DNA of 56,212 nucleotides from SHZI01 sp964407855 (GCA_964407855.1 CAYOXI010000009.1:1-56212); one strand, 5' to 3'; positions 42,734-51,591 are shown, numbered from the stretch's first letter. Made by a program: numbers and translations. Notes: generated from the letters alone by a model not told the origin.

Positions 42734-43813
42734 ATGCCGTTCCTGCTGCTTGCCATTGGTCTCGCCGCCCTGATCGGAGGTGCCAACCTGCTGGTTAACG
42801 GCGCATCCCGCCTCGCACTCGCGGTGGGCATCTCGCCGCTGGTGGTTGGCCTGACGGTGGTGGCCTTCGGCACCAGTGCGCCGGAGCTGGCCGTCTCGAT
42901 GAAGTCCGCGTGGTCAGGACAGGCGGACATCGCGCTGGGCAATGTGCTGGGCAGCAACATCTTCAATATCCTGTTTATCCTCGGGCTCTCGGCGCTGATC
43001 ACGCCGTTGATCGTGGTGCCCCAGATCCTTCGCCAGGAAGTGCCGGTGATGATCGGCGCCAGCGTGCTGCTGCTGCTGCTGGTGCTCGACCGGTCGCTGG
43101 GCCGGCTGGACGGGGTGATCCTGCTCGTCCTTTTGGTGAGCTACACGATCTTCCTGATCGTCCAGAGCCGTCGGGAAACCGAGCTAACCCGGGACGAATA
43201 CGCCGCCGGGATCCGGCCGGGGGTGGCCCCGTGGACCACTCGCACCTGGGCCCAGCTGCTGTTCATCGCCGCGGGCCTGGCGCTGCTGGTGCTCGGCTCC
43301 GGCTGGCTCGTGGACGGTGCCGTGCAGATCGCGCGCGCCTTCGGCCTGTCCGAACTGGTCATCGGCCTGACGATCGTCGCCGCCGGCACCTCGATGCCCG
43401 AGGTGGTGACCTCGGTGACCGCCGCGCTGAAGGGCGAACGGGACATCGCCGTCGGCAATGTCATCGGCAGTTGCGTCTTCAACCTGCTGGCCGTGCTGGG
43501 TGTGGCCGCCGCCCTGGCGCCTGCCGCGCTGGCAGTGCCCTCCGCCGTCATCAACTTCGACCTGCCGGTGGTGATCGCGGTCTCGGTCGCGTGCCTGCCG
43601 ATCTTCTTCACGGGCAACCGGATCGCGCGCTGGGAAGGGCTGCTGTTCCTGGCCTACTTCTGCGCCTATACGGCCTACCTCATACTGGCCTCCCGGCAAC
43701 ATGATGCGACGGCCACCTTTGAACTCGCCATGCAGACGGTCGTAATCCCGCTGACCACCATCACGCTGCTCGTGGTACTCACCCGCGAGTGGCAGGCCCG
43801 GCGCCAGCGATGA
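42734..43813 (+). CDS. CaCA-family Na+/Ca2+ exchanger (YrbG type)
   Basis: 359 residues in two homologous halves of about five helices, the alpha repeats being GTSAPELAVS with GNVLGSNIFNIL, and GTSMPEVVTS with GNVIGSCVFNLL. These supply the acidic ion ligands. A GGGGAG site lies 4-5 bases before the ATG. Its stop overlaps the start of mrpA as ATGA, so exchanger and antiporter are translationally coupled. Direction of ion exchange is inferred from the family. Confidence 0.92.
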   Translation: MPFLLLAIGLAALIGGANLLVNGASRLALAVGISPLVVGLTVVAFGTSAPELAVSMKSAWSGQADIALGNVLGSNIFNILFILGLSALITPLIVVPQILRQEVPVMIGASVLLLLLVLDRSLGRLDGVILLVLLVSYTIFLIVQSRRETELTRDEYAAGIRPGVAPWTTRTWAQLLFIAAGLALLVLGSGWLVDGAVQIARAFGLSELVIGLTIVAAGTSMPEVVTSVTAALKGERDIAVGNVIGSCVFNLLAVLGVAAALAPAALAVPSAVINFDLPVVIAVSVACLPIFFTGNRIARWEGLLFLAYFCAYTAYLILASRQHDATATFELAMQTVVIPLTTITLLVVLTREWQARRQR

Positions 43814-46578
43814 TTGCGCTGATCGTCCTGCTGCCCTTTGCGGCCGCCCTCGTGCTGATGGCGTTCCCCAACGATGCCCGGCGCGCCAGTGCCTGGTTTG
43901 CGGCCGCTGCCACCGGCGTCGCCGGCCTGATCCTCGCAAGCGTCACGCCGGACGTCGTGGCCGGCGAGGTGATTCGCGCCTCCTGGGACTGGCTGCCCTT
44001 CGAGGGCGCCCGCTTCGGCTTCCGGGTGGATGGCCTGGCCTGGATGTTTGCCGCCATCGTGCTGGCCATCGGAGCCCTGGTGATCCTCTATGCCGGCTAC
44101 TACCTGTCGGACAAGGATCCCATCGCGCGCTTCTACGCCTTCTTCATGGCCTTCATGGGGGCGATGCTCGGCATCGTGCTGGCCGACAACCTGCTGTTTC
44201 TCGTCGTCTGCTGGGAACTCACCGGGCTCACGTCCTTCCTGCTCATCGGCTACTGGCAGGGCGCCACGGATGCCCGCCAGGGAGCCCGCATGGCCCTGAC
44301 GGTCACCGGCGCCGGCGGACTCGCGCTGCTCGCCGGCGTGCTGCTGCTGGCCGACATGGTCGGCACCTTCGACCTGGACACGGTGCTCGCCTCCGGCGAC
44401 CTCATCCGCGCCGATGCCCGCTACCCGGTCGCCCTGCTGCTGGTCCTCGCCGGCGTCTTCACCAAGTCGGCGCAGCTGCCCTTCAATTTCTGGTTGCCGT
44501 CGGCGATGGCGGCACCGACGCCCGTATCGGCATACCTGCACTCGGCCACCATGGTCAAGGCGGGGGTCTTCCTGCTGGCGCGCCTGCATCCGGCGCTGGC
44601 CGGCACCGACCTGTGGTTCTACGTGGTCAGCAGCGTCGGTCTCGGCACCATGCTGCTCGGCGCCTGGGTAGCGATCTTCCAGCATGATCTGAAGGGTCTG
44701 CTGGCCTATTCGACCATCAGCCACCTGGGCCTGATAACGCTGCTGTTCGGCCTCAATTCGCCGCTCGCCGCCGTGGCCGGCGTGTTCCATATCCTCAATC
44801 ACGCCACCTTCAAGGCCTCGCTGTTCATGGCGGCGGGCATCATTGATCACGAGACCGGCACCCGGGACATGCGCCGCCTCAACGGGCTGCGGCGCTACAT
44901 GCCGGTCACGGCGGTACTGGCCATCGTGGCCTCGGCCTCGATGGCCGGGGTACCGCTGCTGAACGGCTTCCTGTCCAAGGAAATGTTCTTCGCCGAGACG
45001 CTGTTCGTCAGCAACCAGCTCGGGGCCCGCTTCATCGTGCCGGCGCTGGCCACTTTGGCCGCGGCCTTCTCGGTCACCTACTCGCTGCGCTTCATCCACG
45101 ATGTGTTCTGGAACGGCGAACCGAAGAACCTGGATCGCACGCCGCACGACCCGCCGTTCTGGATGCTGGTACCGGTGGGTGTGCTGGTACTGATCTGCGT
45201 GCTGGTCGGCATCCTGCCCCAGTACACGGTGGGTGCGATCCTGGAAGTCAGTGCCCGTGAAGTGCTGGGCGGCAACCTGCCGGCCTACAAGCTGGCGGTG
45301 TGGCATGGACTCAACCTGCCGCTGGCCATGAGTGTGGTGGCGCTGCTGGCCGGCATCGGCTTCTATTTCTCCCTGCAGGGCATGTTCCGCCTGCACGAGT
45401 ATGTGCACCTGCCGCGCGGCGGCCGTGAGGTCTACAACCTTCTCCTGCTCGCGCTGCTGGGTTTCGCGCGGCGCGTGATGCGCACGCTGGACACGGGGAG
45501 ACTCCAGCCGGCGCTCGCCTGGCTGTTCGGAGCCATGCTGGTAACGGGCGGCTGGCCCTTCCTGAGCGGTACGGGCCCCGCGGGTGGCCTGCAGTCGGCC
45601 GCCAACCCGATTGCCTTTGCCCTGTGGGGCATCGGTATCGGCGCCACTGGCGCGGTGCTGCTGCTGCGACGGCAGCGGCTGCCGGCCCTGGTGGCACTGG
45701 GCGCGATCGGCCTGATCGTGAGCCTGGCCTTTGCCGGCCTGTCCGCACCGGACCTCGCCCTGACCCAGCTGCTCGTCGAGTTTGTCTCGATCATCCTGAT
45801 CGTGCTGGCACTCAACTACCTGCCACCCACGGCACCCGCCGAATCCTCCGGCGCCCGCCAGGCCATCCACGGCGCGCTCGCGCTGTGCGCCGGCGCCGGC
45901 GTCACCGTGCTGGCCTGGCAGATCCTGACCAGCACGGGTGATCCCATGGCCGGCTACTTCCTGGCCAATGCGGTGCCCCGGGCCTTCGGCACCAACGTGG
46001 TCAACGTGATCCTGGTGGACTTCCGGGCGTTCGACACGCTGGGGGAGGTCACGGTGTTTGCGATCGCCGGCCTGGTGGTGTTTGCCCTCCTCCAGGACCG
46101 CGGACGAGGCCCGGCAATGCCGCCAGCGGAAACAGGTCCCTCGCGGTCGCTGGCGCTGCAGCTGGTGAGCCTCTTCCTGCTGCCGGTGGTCATGACGGTC
46201 TCGCTGTATCTCTTCCTGCGGGGCCACAACCTGCCCGGCGGCGGCTTCATCGGCGGCCTGGTGCTGGCGGTGGGCGTGCTGATTCCGTGCATCGCCTACG
46301 GCGTCAGCTGGATGGACGAGCGCCTGCGGCTCGACTATCACCGCGCCATCGGCGTCGGCCTGCTGGTGGCGACCGTCACTGGCATGGGGGCGTTCGTCGC
46401 GAGCCACCCGTTCCTGACCAGCACCTACTGGAAGCCCGAACTGCCGCTGCTCGGCCAGATTCCGGTGGCCAGCGCGCTGTTCTTCGACCTGGGAATCTAC
46501 CTGGTGGTGGCCGGCGCCGCGCTGCTGGCCCTGGTCATGGTCGGCCGCCTCCGGTCACCGGCTGGCCGGGAACCCTGA
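43810..46578 (+). CDS. mrpA: Mrp Na+/H+ antiporter, fused subunits A and B
   Basis: 922 residues. The NuoL-like MrpA core has the conserved Glu in VCWELTGLTSFLLIGYW and Lys in FTKSAQLPFNFWLPSAMAAP. These are followed by the DUF4040-like region (PDLALTQLLVEFVSIILIVLALNYLP) and an MrpB domain at the C-terminus (LRGHNLPGGGFIGGLVLAVG... TYWKPELPLLGQIPVASALF-FDLG). Such AB fusions are seen in Pseudomonas PhaAB-type systems. The complex expels Na+ (or K+) using the proton gradient. The ATG overlaps the exchanger stop, and mrpC starts one base after its stop. Confidence 0.95.
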   Translation: MIALIVLLPFAAALVLMAFPNDARRASAWFAAAATGVAGLILASVTPDVVAGEVIRASWDWLPFEGARFGFRVDGLAWMFAAIVLAIGALVILYAGYYLSDKDPIARFYAFFMAFMGAMLGIVLADNLLFLVVCWELTGLTSFLLIGYWQGATDARQGARMALTVTGAGGLALLAGVLLLADMVGTFDLDTVLASGDLIRADARYPVALLLVLAGVFTKSAQLPFNFWLPSAMAAPTPVSAYLHSATMVKAGVFLLARLHPALAGTDLWFYVVSSVGLGTMLLGAWVAIFQHDLKGLLAYSTISHLGLITLLFGLNSPLAAVAGVFHILNHATFKASLFMAAGIIDHETGTRDMRRLNGLRRYMPVTAVLAIVASASMAGVPLLNGFLSKEMFFAETLFVSNQLGARFIVPALATLAAAFSVTYSLRFIHDVFWNGEPKNLDRTPHDPPFWMLVPVGVLVLICVLVGILPQYTVGAILEVSAREVLGGNLPAYKLAVWHGLNLPLAMSVVALLAGIGFYFSLQGMFRLHEYVHLPRGGREVYNLLLLALLGFARRVMRTLDTGRLQPALAWLFGAMLVTGGWPFLSGTGPAGGLQSAANPIAFALWGIGIGATGAVLLLRRQRLPALVALGAIGLIVSLAFAGLSAPDLALTQLLVEFVSIILIVLALNYLPPTAPAESSGARQAIHGALALCAGAGVTVLAWQILTSTGDPMAGYFLANAVPRAFGTNVVNVILVDFRAFDTLGEVTVFAIAGLVVFALLQDRGRGPAMPPAETGPSRSLALQLVSLFLLPVVMTVSLYLFLRGHNLPGGGFIGGLVLAVGVLIPCIAYGVSWMDERLRLDYHRAIGVGLLVATVTGMGAFVASHPFLTSTYWKPELPLLGQIPVASALFFDLGIYLVVAGAALLALVMVGRLRSPAGREP

Positions 46579-46579
46579 C

Positions 46580-46927
46580 ATGGAATCTCTGCTCGCGACC
46601 GGCATCGGCGTCCTGACCGCGGCAGGCATCTACCTGATGCTCCGGGCGCGCACCTTCGACGTGATCGTGGGCGTCACGCTGCTGTCCTACGCCGTCAACC
46701 TCTTCATCTTCGCGATGGGCCGCATCCGGCTGAACGCGGCGCCGATCATCGCGGGCGACCTGCCGACGACCCTGGCGTACTACACCGACCCCCTCCCCCA
46801 GGCCCTGGTGCTGACCGCCATCGTGATCGGCTTTGCGATGACCGCGGTGCTGGTGGTGATCGCGATCCGCAGCCATGCGGACAACCAGACCGACCATGTG
46901 GACGGGCGGGAGGAAGACGCGCCGTGA
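46580..46927 (+). CDS. mrpC: Mrp antiporter subunit C
   Basis: 115 residues, three helices, NuoK-like: GVLTAAGIYLMLRARTFDVIVG-VTLLSYAVNLFIFAMG, and DPLPQALVLTAIVIGFAMTA. The C-terminal tail is acidic (DNQTDHVDGREEDAP). It follows mrpAB by one base, and its stop overlaps the mrpD GTG start as GTGA. Confidence 0.94.
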   Translation: MESLLATGIGVLTAAGIYLMLRARTFDVIVGVTLLSYAVNLFIFAMGRIRLNAAPIIAGDLPTTLAYYTDPLPQALVLTAIVIGFAMTAVLVVIAIRSHADNQTDHVDGREEDAP

Positions 46928-48456
46928 GCCACTGGATCGTGGCACCGGTACTGGTACCGGTGCTGACCGCAGCGCTGCTGATCCTGCTCCGGGGAACGTC
47001 CCCACGGGTGCAGGCGCTGGTGTCGGGTCTGGGTCTCGCCGGCCTCGGTGTGTCCATCGCCCTGCTGGCCGGTGAAGTGGCGGCGGCCGACGTGCTGGCC
47101 TACCTGCTGGGTGACTGGCGCGCGCCCTACGGTATTGCGCTGGCCGCCGACCGGCTGACCGTGATCATGCTGGCGCTGGCCGGGGTGGTAGCGGCCGCCT
47201 GCTACCTCGGCGGCATCGGTGAGCTCGGCGAGCAGGGAGGGGCCTACTGGCACGCGCTGCTGCACCTGCAGCTCATGGGACTGAACGGCGCCTTCCTGAC
47301 CGCGGACCTCTTCAACCTGTTTGTCTTCTTCGAGGTCCTGCTGATGGCCTCGTACGGCCTGTTGCTGCATGGCCGCCGGCCCGACCGGGTGCGTGCCGCC
47401 ACCCACTACGTCGTCGTCAATCTGGCGGGCTCGGCACTGTTCCTGGTCGCAGCGGCGCTGCTGTACGGGGCGGTGGGTACGCTGAACTATGCAGACCTGG
47501 CGTTAAAGATCGCGGCGGCCGATCCGGCCACCCGCACGCTGGTGGCCAGTGCCGGCCTGCTGCTGGTGGTGGTGTTCGGCGTCAAGGCAGCGCTGCTGCC
47601 GCTGCACTTCTGGCTGCCGGGCACCTATGCGGCCGCCGCCGCCCCGGTTGCCGCCCTCTTCGCGGTCATGACCAAGGTGGGCATCTACTCGGTGCTGCGC
47701 GTCCATGGGCTGCTGTTCGGCCCGGATGCCGGCGAACTGTCGGGCCTCGCCGCACCCTGGCTGGCTACCGCCGGGCTGTTGACCCTCGTGATCGCTGCCC
47801 TCGGCATACTGGCCGCAACCACGCTGCGTCAGGCCGCCGCCTGGGCGGTGATCGCCTCGGCCGGCCTGCTGCTCGCGATGGCGGGCCTGGTGGCGCCCGC
47901 GGCGCTGGGCGGCAGCCTCTACTATCTGGTGCAGAGCACCGTGGCGACCGCGCTGCTGTTCATCGTCGCGGAGATCGTGGCCCGCCAGCGCGGGGCGATC
48001 GGTGATGCCATCCGTGAAGGCCCCCGACTGCCCCGGGCCGGCTTCGTGGGCACCCTCTTCCTGCTGGCAGCCATCGGCGTTGCGGGCCTGCCGCCGCTCG
48101 CAGGATTCATTGGCAAGTCCTTGATCCTGCAAAGCCTGATGGCGGCCCCCTGGCAGGCCCTCACGTGGACGATCATCCTCACGACCAGCCTCGCGACGAT
48201 CATCGCCCTGGCCCGCGCGACCAGCCGGATGTTCTGGAAGAGTGCAGCCAGCGACGTGGCGGGTGACGCCCGCGAACCGGGTAGCCCCCTGCTGGCGGCC
48301 GCCGGCCTGCTGATCGCCGTGCTCGTGGCGCTCACCGTGGCCGCGATGCCGGTGGCGGACTACACGCGCGCGGCCGCGGCGCAGCTGGCCAGCCCGGAGG
48401 TCTATATCAATGCGGTACTGTCTGCCAGGCCGCTCACGTCGGAGATTGCCCCATGA
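46924..48456 (+). CDS. mrpD: Mrp antiporter subunit D
   Basis: 510 residues, NuoN/NuoM-like with about 14 helices. Conserved charged residues are the Glu in FFEVLLMASYGLLLHG and Lys in VFGVKAALLPLHFWLPGTYA, with a further Lys in FAVMTKVGIYSVLR. The start is GTG, overlapping the mrpC stop; the stop overlaps the mrpE ATG (ATGA). Confidence 0.95.
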   Translation: MSHWIVAPVLVPVLTAALLILLRGTSPRVQALVSGLGLAGLGVSIALLAGEVAAADVLAYLLGDWRAPYGIALAADRLTVIMLALAGVVAAACYLGGIGELGEQGGAYWHALLHLQLMGLNGAFLTADLFNLFVFFEVLLMASYGLLLHGRRPDRVRAATHYVVVNLAGSALFLVAAALLYGAVGTLNYADLALKIAAADPATRTLVASAGLLLVVVFGVKAALLPLHFWLPGTYAAAAAPVAALFAVMTKVGIYSVLRVHGLLFGPDAGELSGLAAPWLATAGLLTLVIAALGILAATTLRQAAAWAVIASAGLLLAMAGLVAPAALGGSLYYLVQSTVATALLFIVAEIVARQRGAIGDAIREGPRLPRAGFVGTLFLLAAIGVAGLPPLAGFIGKSLILQSLMAAPWQALTWTIILTTSLATIIALARATSRMFWKSAASDVAGDAREPGSPLLAAAGLLIAVLVALTVAAMPVADYTRAAAAQLASPEVYINAVLSARPLTSEIAP

Positions 48457-48944
48457 GGCGACGCGTACTGCCGCATCCACAATTGTCCCTGCTGATCGCC
48501 GTGTCGTGGCTGCTGCTGAACGGCACGCTGGCTACCGGTCACCTGGTACTGGCAGCGGGCCTGGGACTGGCCATTCCATGGCTGATTGAACCCCTGTGGC
48601 CCGATACGCTGCGCCTCGCGGCCCCGGGAACCGTGCTCCGGCTGGCGGGGCGGGTACTGGTGGACATCGTGCTGTCGAACATCGAGGTGGCGCGGCGCAT
48701 TCTCGGCCCCGAGTCGGCGATCCACCCGCGCTTTGTGCGCTACCCGCTCACGCTGCAAAACCCGTGGGGGATCGTGACCCTGGCCGGCATCATCACCACC
48801 ACACCCGGCACCGTGACGGCCGACATTGCGCCCGACCGCAGCTCACTGCTGATCCATGCCTTCAATACCGATGACGAGGCCGCACTCATCACCAGCATCC
48901 GCGAGCGCTATGAGAAGCCGCTGGAGAAGATCTTTCCATGCTGA
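48453..48944 (+). CDS. mrpE: Mrp antiporter subunit E
   Basis: 163 residues with a helix-rich N-terminus (LSLLIAVSWLLLNGTLATGH) and the MrpE signature NPWGIVTLAGIITTTPGTVT-ADIAPDRSSLLIHAF. Its 3' end overlaps mrpF by seven bases. MrpE is needed for full complex assembly in other systems. Confidence 0.94.
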   Translation: MRRRVLPHPQLSLLIAVSWLLLNGTLATGHLVLAAGLGLAIPWLIEPLWPDTLRLAAPGTVLRLAGRVLVDIVLSNIEVARRILGPESAIHPRFVRYPLTLQNPWGIVTLAGIITTTPGTVTADIAPDRSSLLIHAFNTDDEAALITSIRERYEKPLEKIFPC

Positions 48945-49207
48945 ACCTGGCCCTCGACATCACGCTGTTGCTGCTCACCCTCGCGATGCTGCTCGCCTGC
49001 TATCGCCTGATCCGCGGTCCGGGCGTGCCGGACCGGATCCTCGCGCTGGACACCATCTACATCAATGCGATCGCGCTGCTGGTGGTGATCGGCATCCGCT
49101 TCGCCTCGACACTCTACTTCGAGGCAGCGCTGCTGATCGGCATGCTGGGCTTCGTGGGCACAGTGGCCCTTGCCTCCTTCATCCTGCGGGCCGACATCAT
49201 TGACTAG
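48938..49207 (+). CDS. mrpF: Mrp antiporter subunit F
   Basis: 89 residues in three helices: ITLLLLTLAMLLACYRLIRG, then PDRILALDTIYINAIALLVV-IGIR, then YFEAALLIGMLGFVGTVALA. The GPxxPDRILALD motif is typical. It overlaps mrpE and is followed by mrpG after nine bases. Confidence 0.93.
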   Translation: MLNLALDITLLLLTLAMLLACYRLIRGPGVPDRILALDTIYINAIALLVVIGIRFASTLYFEAALLIGMLGFVGTVALASFILRADIID

Positions 49208-49216
49208 GAGCACGCC

Positions 49217-49531
49217 ATGAGTCCCATCCTCGAGGCACTGATTGCCAGCATGCTGCTGATCGGCGGCGGCTTTGCGCTGATCGGCTCGATAGGCCTTGCG
49301 AAGCTGTCGGACTTCTACAAGCGCCTGCATGGCCCGACCAAGGCAACCACGCTCGGCGTGGGCGGCGTGCTGATTGCATCCAGCCTGTACTTCACGGCCA
49401 CCAGCGGCGCCCTGAGCGCGCATGAGTTCCTGATCTCGCTCTTCCTGTTCCTCACGGCGCCGGTGAGCGCCCACCTGCTCGTCAAGGCGGCCCGCAAGCT
49501 CGAGGGCCGCAGTCGGGACGGCGCCGACTAG
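49217..49531 (+). CDS. mrpG: Mrp antiporter subunit G
   Basis: 104 residues, three helices: IASMLLIGGGFALIGSIGL, then KLSDFYKRLHGPTKATTLGV- GGVLIAS, then LISLFLFLTAPVSAHLLVKAA. The family motif is FYxRLHxPTKATTLG. It ends the operon; its stop overlaps the convergent crp/fnr-type gene by four bases, so no terminator can lie between them. Confidence 0.93.
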   Translation: MSPILEALIASMLLIGGGFALIGSIGLAKLSDFYKRLHGPTKATTLGVGGVLIASSLYFTATSGALSAHEFLISLFLFLTAPVSAHLLVKAARKLEGRSRDGAD

Positions 49532-50268
49532 TCGCGGAGCCGCCGCTGGATCCAGGGCGGCAGGGGCGTCAGGTGCAGGCCGTCGCTCACCTGGACGATG
49601 CGGCGCAGGCGCGGTACATCCAGGATCGTGAGTTCCCGGTGGTGGCGGCGGATCAGGCCTTCCCGGGCGAGACGACCGAGCATCCGGTTCACATGGACAC
49701 TGCTGAGGCCCGCCGCATCGGCGATCAGCGCCTGGTTCGCCGGCAGCATAAATCCCTGGCCGTCGGCCAGGTCAACCAGGCTGAGGCGCACCCACAGCTC
49801 CCACAGCAGGTAGGCAACCCGCTCATAGGCGGTGAGGCGGCCGACGGCCATCAGGTGCGCCCGGGTGATGGCCTTTTCGTGGGCCTCGCTCCACCAGAAA
49901 GCGGCACCAAGCCGGGGGTGGCTCTGCAGCAGGTCCAGGAGGTCGGTCTCGGGCACCCGCGAGTAGTGCAGATCGGTAAGCGCCTGCAGGGAGAAACTGG
50001 CCCGGGCCGTGACGAAAACCGTGGGATCGCAGAGATCGCCGGGCAGCACGAAGTCCAGCACCTGGCGGCGGCCGTCCGCCAGCGTGCGGTGCCGGAAGGC
50101 CCAGCCCGCGTGGACCAGCACCGCTGCCCGCATCTGGCGTCCGGCCGTGATCAGGTCCTGCCCGGCGCGACAGCGCCGCACGGGCCCGCCCAGCGCCGAC
50201 AGGGCCGCGATATCGGCGGGACGCAGCTCGAGAATCCGGGTGAGCTTGCGAACCAGTGGTGATGACAT
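49528..50268 (-). CDS. Crp/Fnr-family transcriptional regulator
   Basis: 246 residues. The N-terminal cyclic-nucleotide-binding-like beta roll (AGQDLITAGRQMRAAVLVHAG...RQVLDFVLPGDLCDP) is followed by a C-terminal winged helix (NQALIADAAGLSSVHVNRML-GRLAREGLI, about 185-213). The Fnr-type N-terminal cysteine cluster is absent, so it is not an Fe-S oxygen sensor. The effector is unknown. The palindrome TTAAC-N4-GTTAA lies about 60 bp upstream of its start and may be its own site. Confidence 0.88.
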   Translation of the reverse strand: MSSPLVRKLTRILELRPADIAALSALGGPVRRCRAGQDLITAGRQMRAAVLVHAGWAFRHRTLADGRRQVLDFVLPGDLCDPTVFVTARASFSLQALTDLHYSRVPETDLLDLLQSHPRLGAAFWWSEAHEKAITRAHLMAVGRLTAYERVAYLLWELWVRLSLVDLADGQGFMLPANQALIADAAGLSSVHVNRMLGRLAREGLIRRHHRELTILDVPRLRRIVQVSDGLHLTPLPPWIQRRLRD

Positions 50269-50328
50269 GCCTGGCCTTTTGCGTGGCCACGCTGACGGGT
50301 GGCGTGAGGGGAAGTACGCACCCGGAAA

Positions 50329-50342
50329 TTAACATAAGTTAA
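50329..50342. promoter_or_regulatory. Candidate Crp/Fnr-type binding site
   Basis: TTAACATAAGTTAA is a TTAAC-N4-GTTAA dyad, the same geometry as Fnr sites (TTGAT-N4-ATCAA) but a different half-site. It lies between the divergent crp/fnr-type gene (start 50268) and the DUF2934 gene (start 50413), suited to control either. A TATAAG hexamer at 50364-50369 could be a -10 for the latter. Confidence 0.5.
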
Positions 50343-50412
50343 GGCCCCGCCCGGAACAGTCCGTATAAGAGACGGAGACCATCCAGCCATCATTCGAACG
50401 GGGGAATTTTCC

Positions 50413-50682
50413 ATGGCCATCAAGACCGCCGAGCTTGCCGGGCCGCGCCCGGACGAGATCCGGGACCTGCCACCGGCACCACGCATCACGACTGTCACCC
50501 GGGTCGCCGCAGCTGCGGTTGCGGGGCCACGACCCGACGGTGAAGACCGGCTGAGACTGATTGCAGAGGCCGCCTATTTCCGTGCCGAGCAGCGCGACTT
50601 CGCGCCCGGCCAGGAGCTCGAGGACTGGCTTGCCGCCGAAATCGAGGTCGACGCCCTGTTCGGCAAGGACTATCTGGACTGA
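50413..50682 (+). CDS. DUF2934 protein
   Basis: 89 residues. The C-terminal half carries the DUF2934 motif (RLRLIAEAAYFRAEQRDFAP-GQELEDWLAAEIEVDAL), a short helical segment common in proteobacteria and of unknown function. The N-terminus is Pro/Ala-rich and probably disordered. A GGGGGA ribosome-binding site is nearby. The PilZ gene follows closely. Confidence 0.75.
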   Translation: MAIKTAELAGPRPDEIRDLPPAPRITTVTRVAAAAVAGPRPDGEDRLRLIAEAAYFRAEQRDFAPGQELEDWLAAEIEVDALFGKDYLD

Positions 50683-50727
50683 GCCAGGTCCGTGTCGCTT
50701 GCAAGGGCAGCAACCAGCCATGCCTGC

Positions 50728-51069
50728 ATGGAGCACCGCTGCGGGACGCGGCATGCCGTCCGGGTGCCGGTGCTGCTGATCCGTCACGGCAGCCCGCCGG
50801 TGCCGGCGCTGATGCAGGACATCAGTATCACCGGGATGTTCGCGCTGCTCGTGCCTGATCAGATCCACGCACCGGCGTTCAGCCCGCACCAGCTGGTCAC
50901 GGTGAAGTTTGCCGCCAGCGACAACGCAGAAGGCCCCGCCTGGCAGGCAGAAGCCCTGGTGGTGCGGACCAGCCACCGCGGCATCGGACTGGCCTTCGAC
51001 GAGCTTCGACTGCCGGCCATGCGGTCCCGGCTGGCGTTGGCCACGGCATTGGAGAGCGTGCATCCGTGA
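50728..51069 (+). CDS. Single-domain PilZ protein (c-di-GMP binding)
   Basis: 113 residues from the ATG at 50728; a GTG at 50692 would add 12. Both c-di-GMP contacts are present: RCGTR (Arg4, Arg8) and the DISITG motif (DxSxxG). No other domain is attached. Such proteins act as adaptors for motility or exopolysaccharide control. It follows the DUF2934 gene by 45 bp and may share its transcript. Confidence 0.83.
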   Translation: MEHRCGTRHAVRVPVLLIRHGSPPVPALMQDISITGMFALLVPDQIHAPAFSPHQLVTVKFAASDNAEGPAWQAEALVVRTSHRGIGLAFDELRLPAMRSRLALATALESVHP

Positions 51070-51112
51070 AACGTGTCTGGCATGTCCATATCCATATGGC
51101 TGAGATAGCCAG

Positions 51113-51229
51113 ATGGAAAAAGCAACCATTTCAGAACTCAGAAACCGCCTGAGCGCTTACCTGCGAAAGGTGAAGGCCGGCGAGAGCGTGCTCGAGGCCC
51201 TGCTCGACGAGCGACTGACCGGCCGGTGA
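51113..51229 (+). pseudogene. Decayed Phd/VapB-type antitoxin
   Basis: 38 codons: MEKATISELRNRLSAYLRKV-KAGESVL is a normal Phd/YefM-like N-terminus. The family's core (VTDRGRPIARL-type) is missing and the frame jumps to EALLDERLTGR, which resembles the usual C-terminus. An internal deletion is the simplest reading. Its stop overlaps the toxin GTG (GTGA), as in intact vapBC pairs. Confidence 0.7.
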
Positions 51230-51393
51230 AGTTCTGGGACGCCTCGGCCATCGTGCCCCTGTTGCTGGAGGACACCGGCCGCGCACCACTCCTCCGGCTC
51301 CTTGAGCAGGACCCCGTGATCCTTGCCTGGTGGGGCACGCCGGTGGACTGGGTCCAGACGAAGGCTTCCTGTCCGGACGCGCTGAAGCCGTAG
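51226..51393 (+). pseudogene. Truncated VapC (PIN) toxin
   Basis: 55 codons from GTG: MKFWDASAIVPLLLEDTG, then RLLEQDPVILAWWGTPVD, a recognisable PIN-domain N-terminus with its first acidic residue (Asp5). After GTPVD the sequence changes to WVQTKASCPDALKP and stops. That part is antisense to a HAF-repeat remnant. The remaining PIN acidic residues are lost, so no nuclease activity is expected. Confidence 0.7.
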
Positions 51394-51455
51394 CCGACAA
51401 CCACGCTGCCGTCGGCGGAGACGCCTTGGGCACGGCTTTGGAAGATGCCCCCCGG
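51339..51455 (-). pseudogene. HAF-repeat extracellular protein remnant
   Basis: The minus strand encodes PGGIFQSRAQGVSADGSVVV-GYGFSASGQEAFVWTQSTG. This contains the HAF-type repeat (GVSADGSVVVGY..S..GQEAFxWT) of secreted bacterial repeat proteins. Only about one and a half repeats remain, overlapping the end of the truncated vapC. It has no start or signal peptide. Bases 51456-51591 hold nothing else. Confidence 0.6.
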
Positions 51456-51591
51456 CAAATGAGGAACGGGACAGTCAAGATGCCGGCGCTCTGTCCGGCG
51501 TGGCCACATCCGTGCAGCCCAAGTGGACCTGCGGCTGGGCAGAGGCAGATACAAACCCGACCGCGTCAAAATCGTAATGGATCGCGCTCGC

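Noticed and set aside
43675..46407. 910-codon frame opposite the exchanger and mrpAB genes
   Set aside because: Composition is Gln/His/Gly-rich low complexity typical of the antisense of membrane-protein genes; the sense frame has full MrpA/MrpB motifs.
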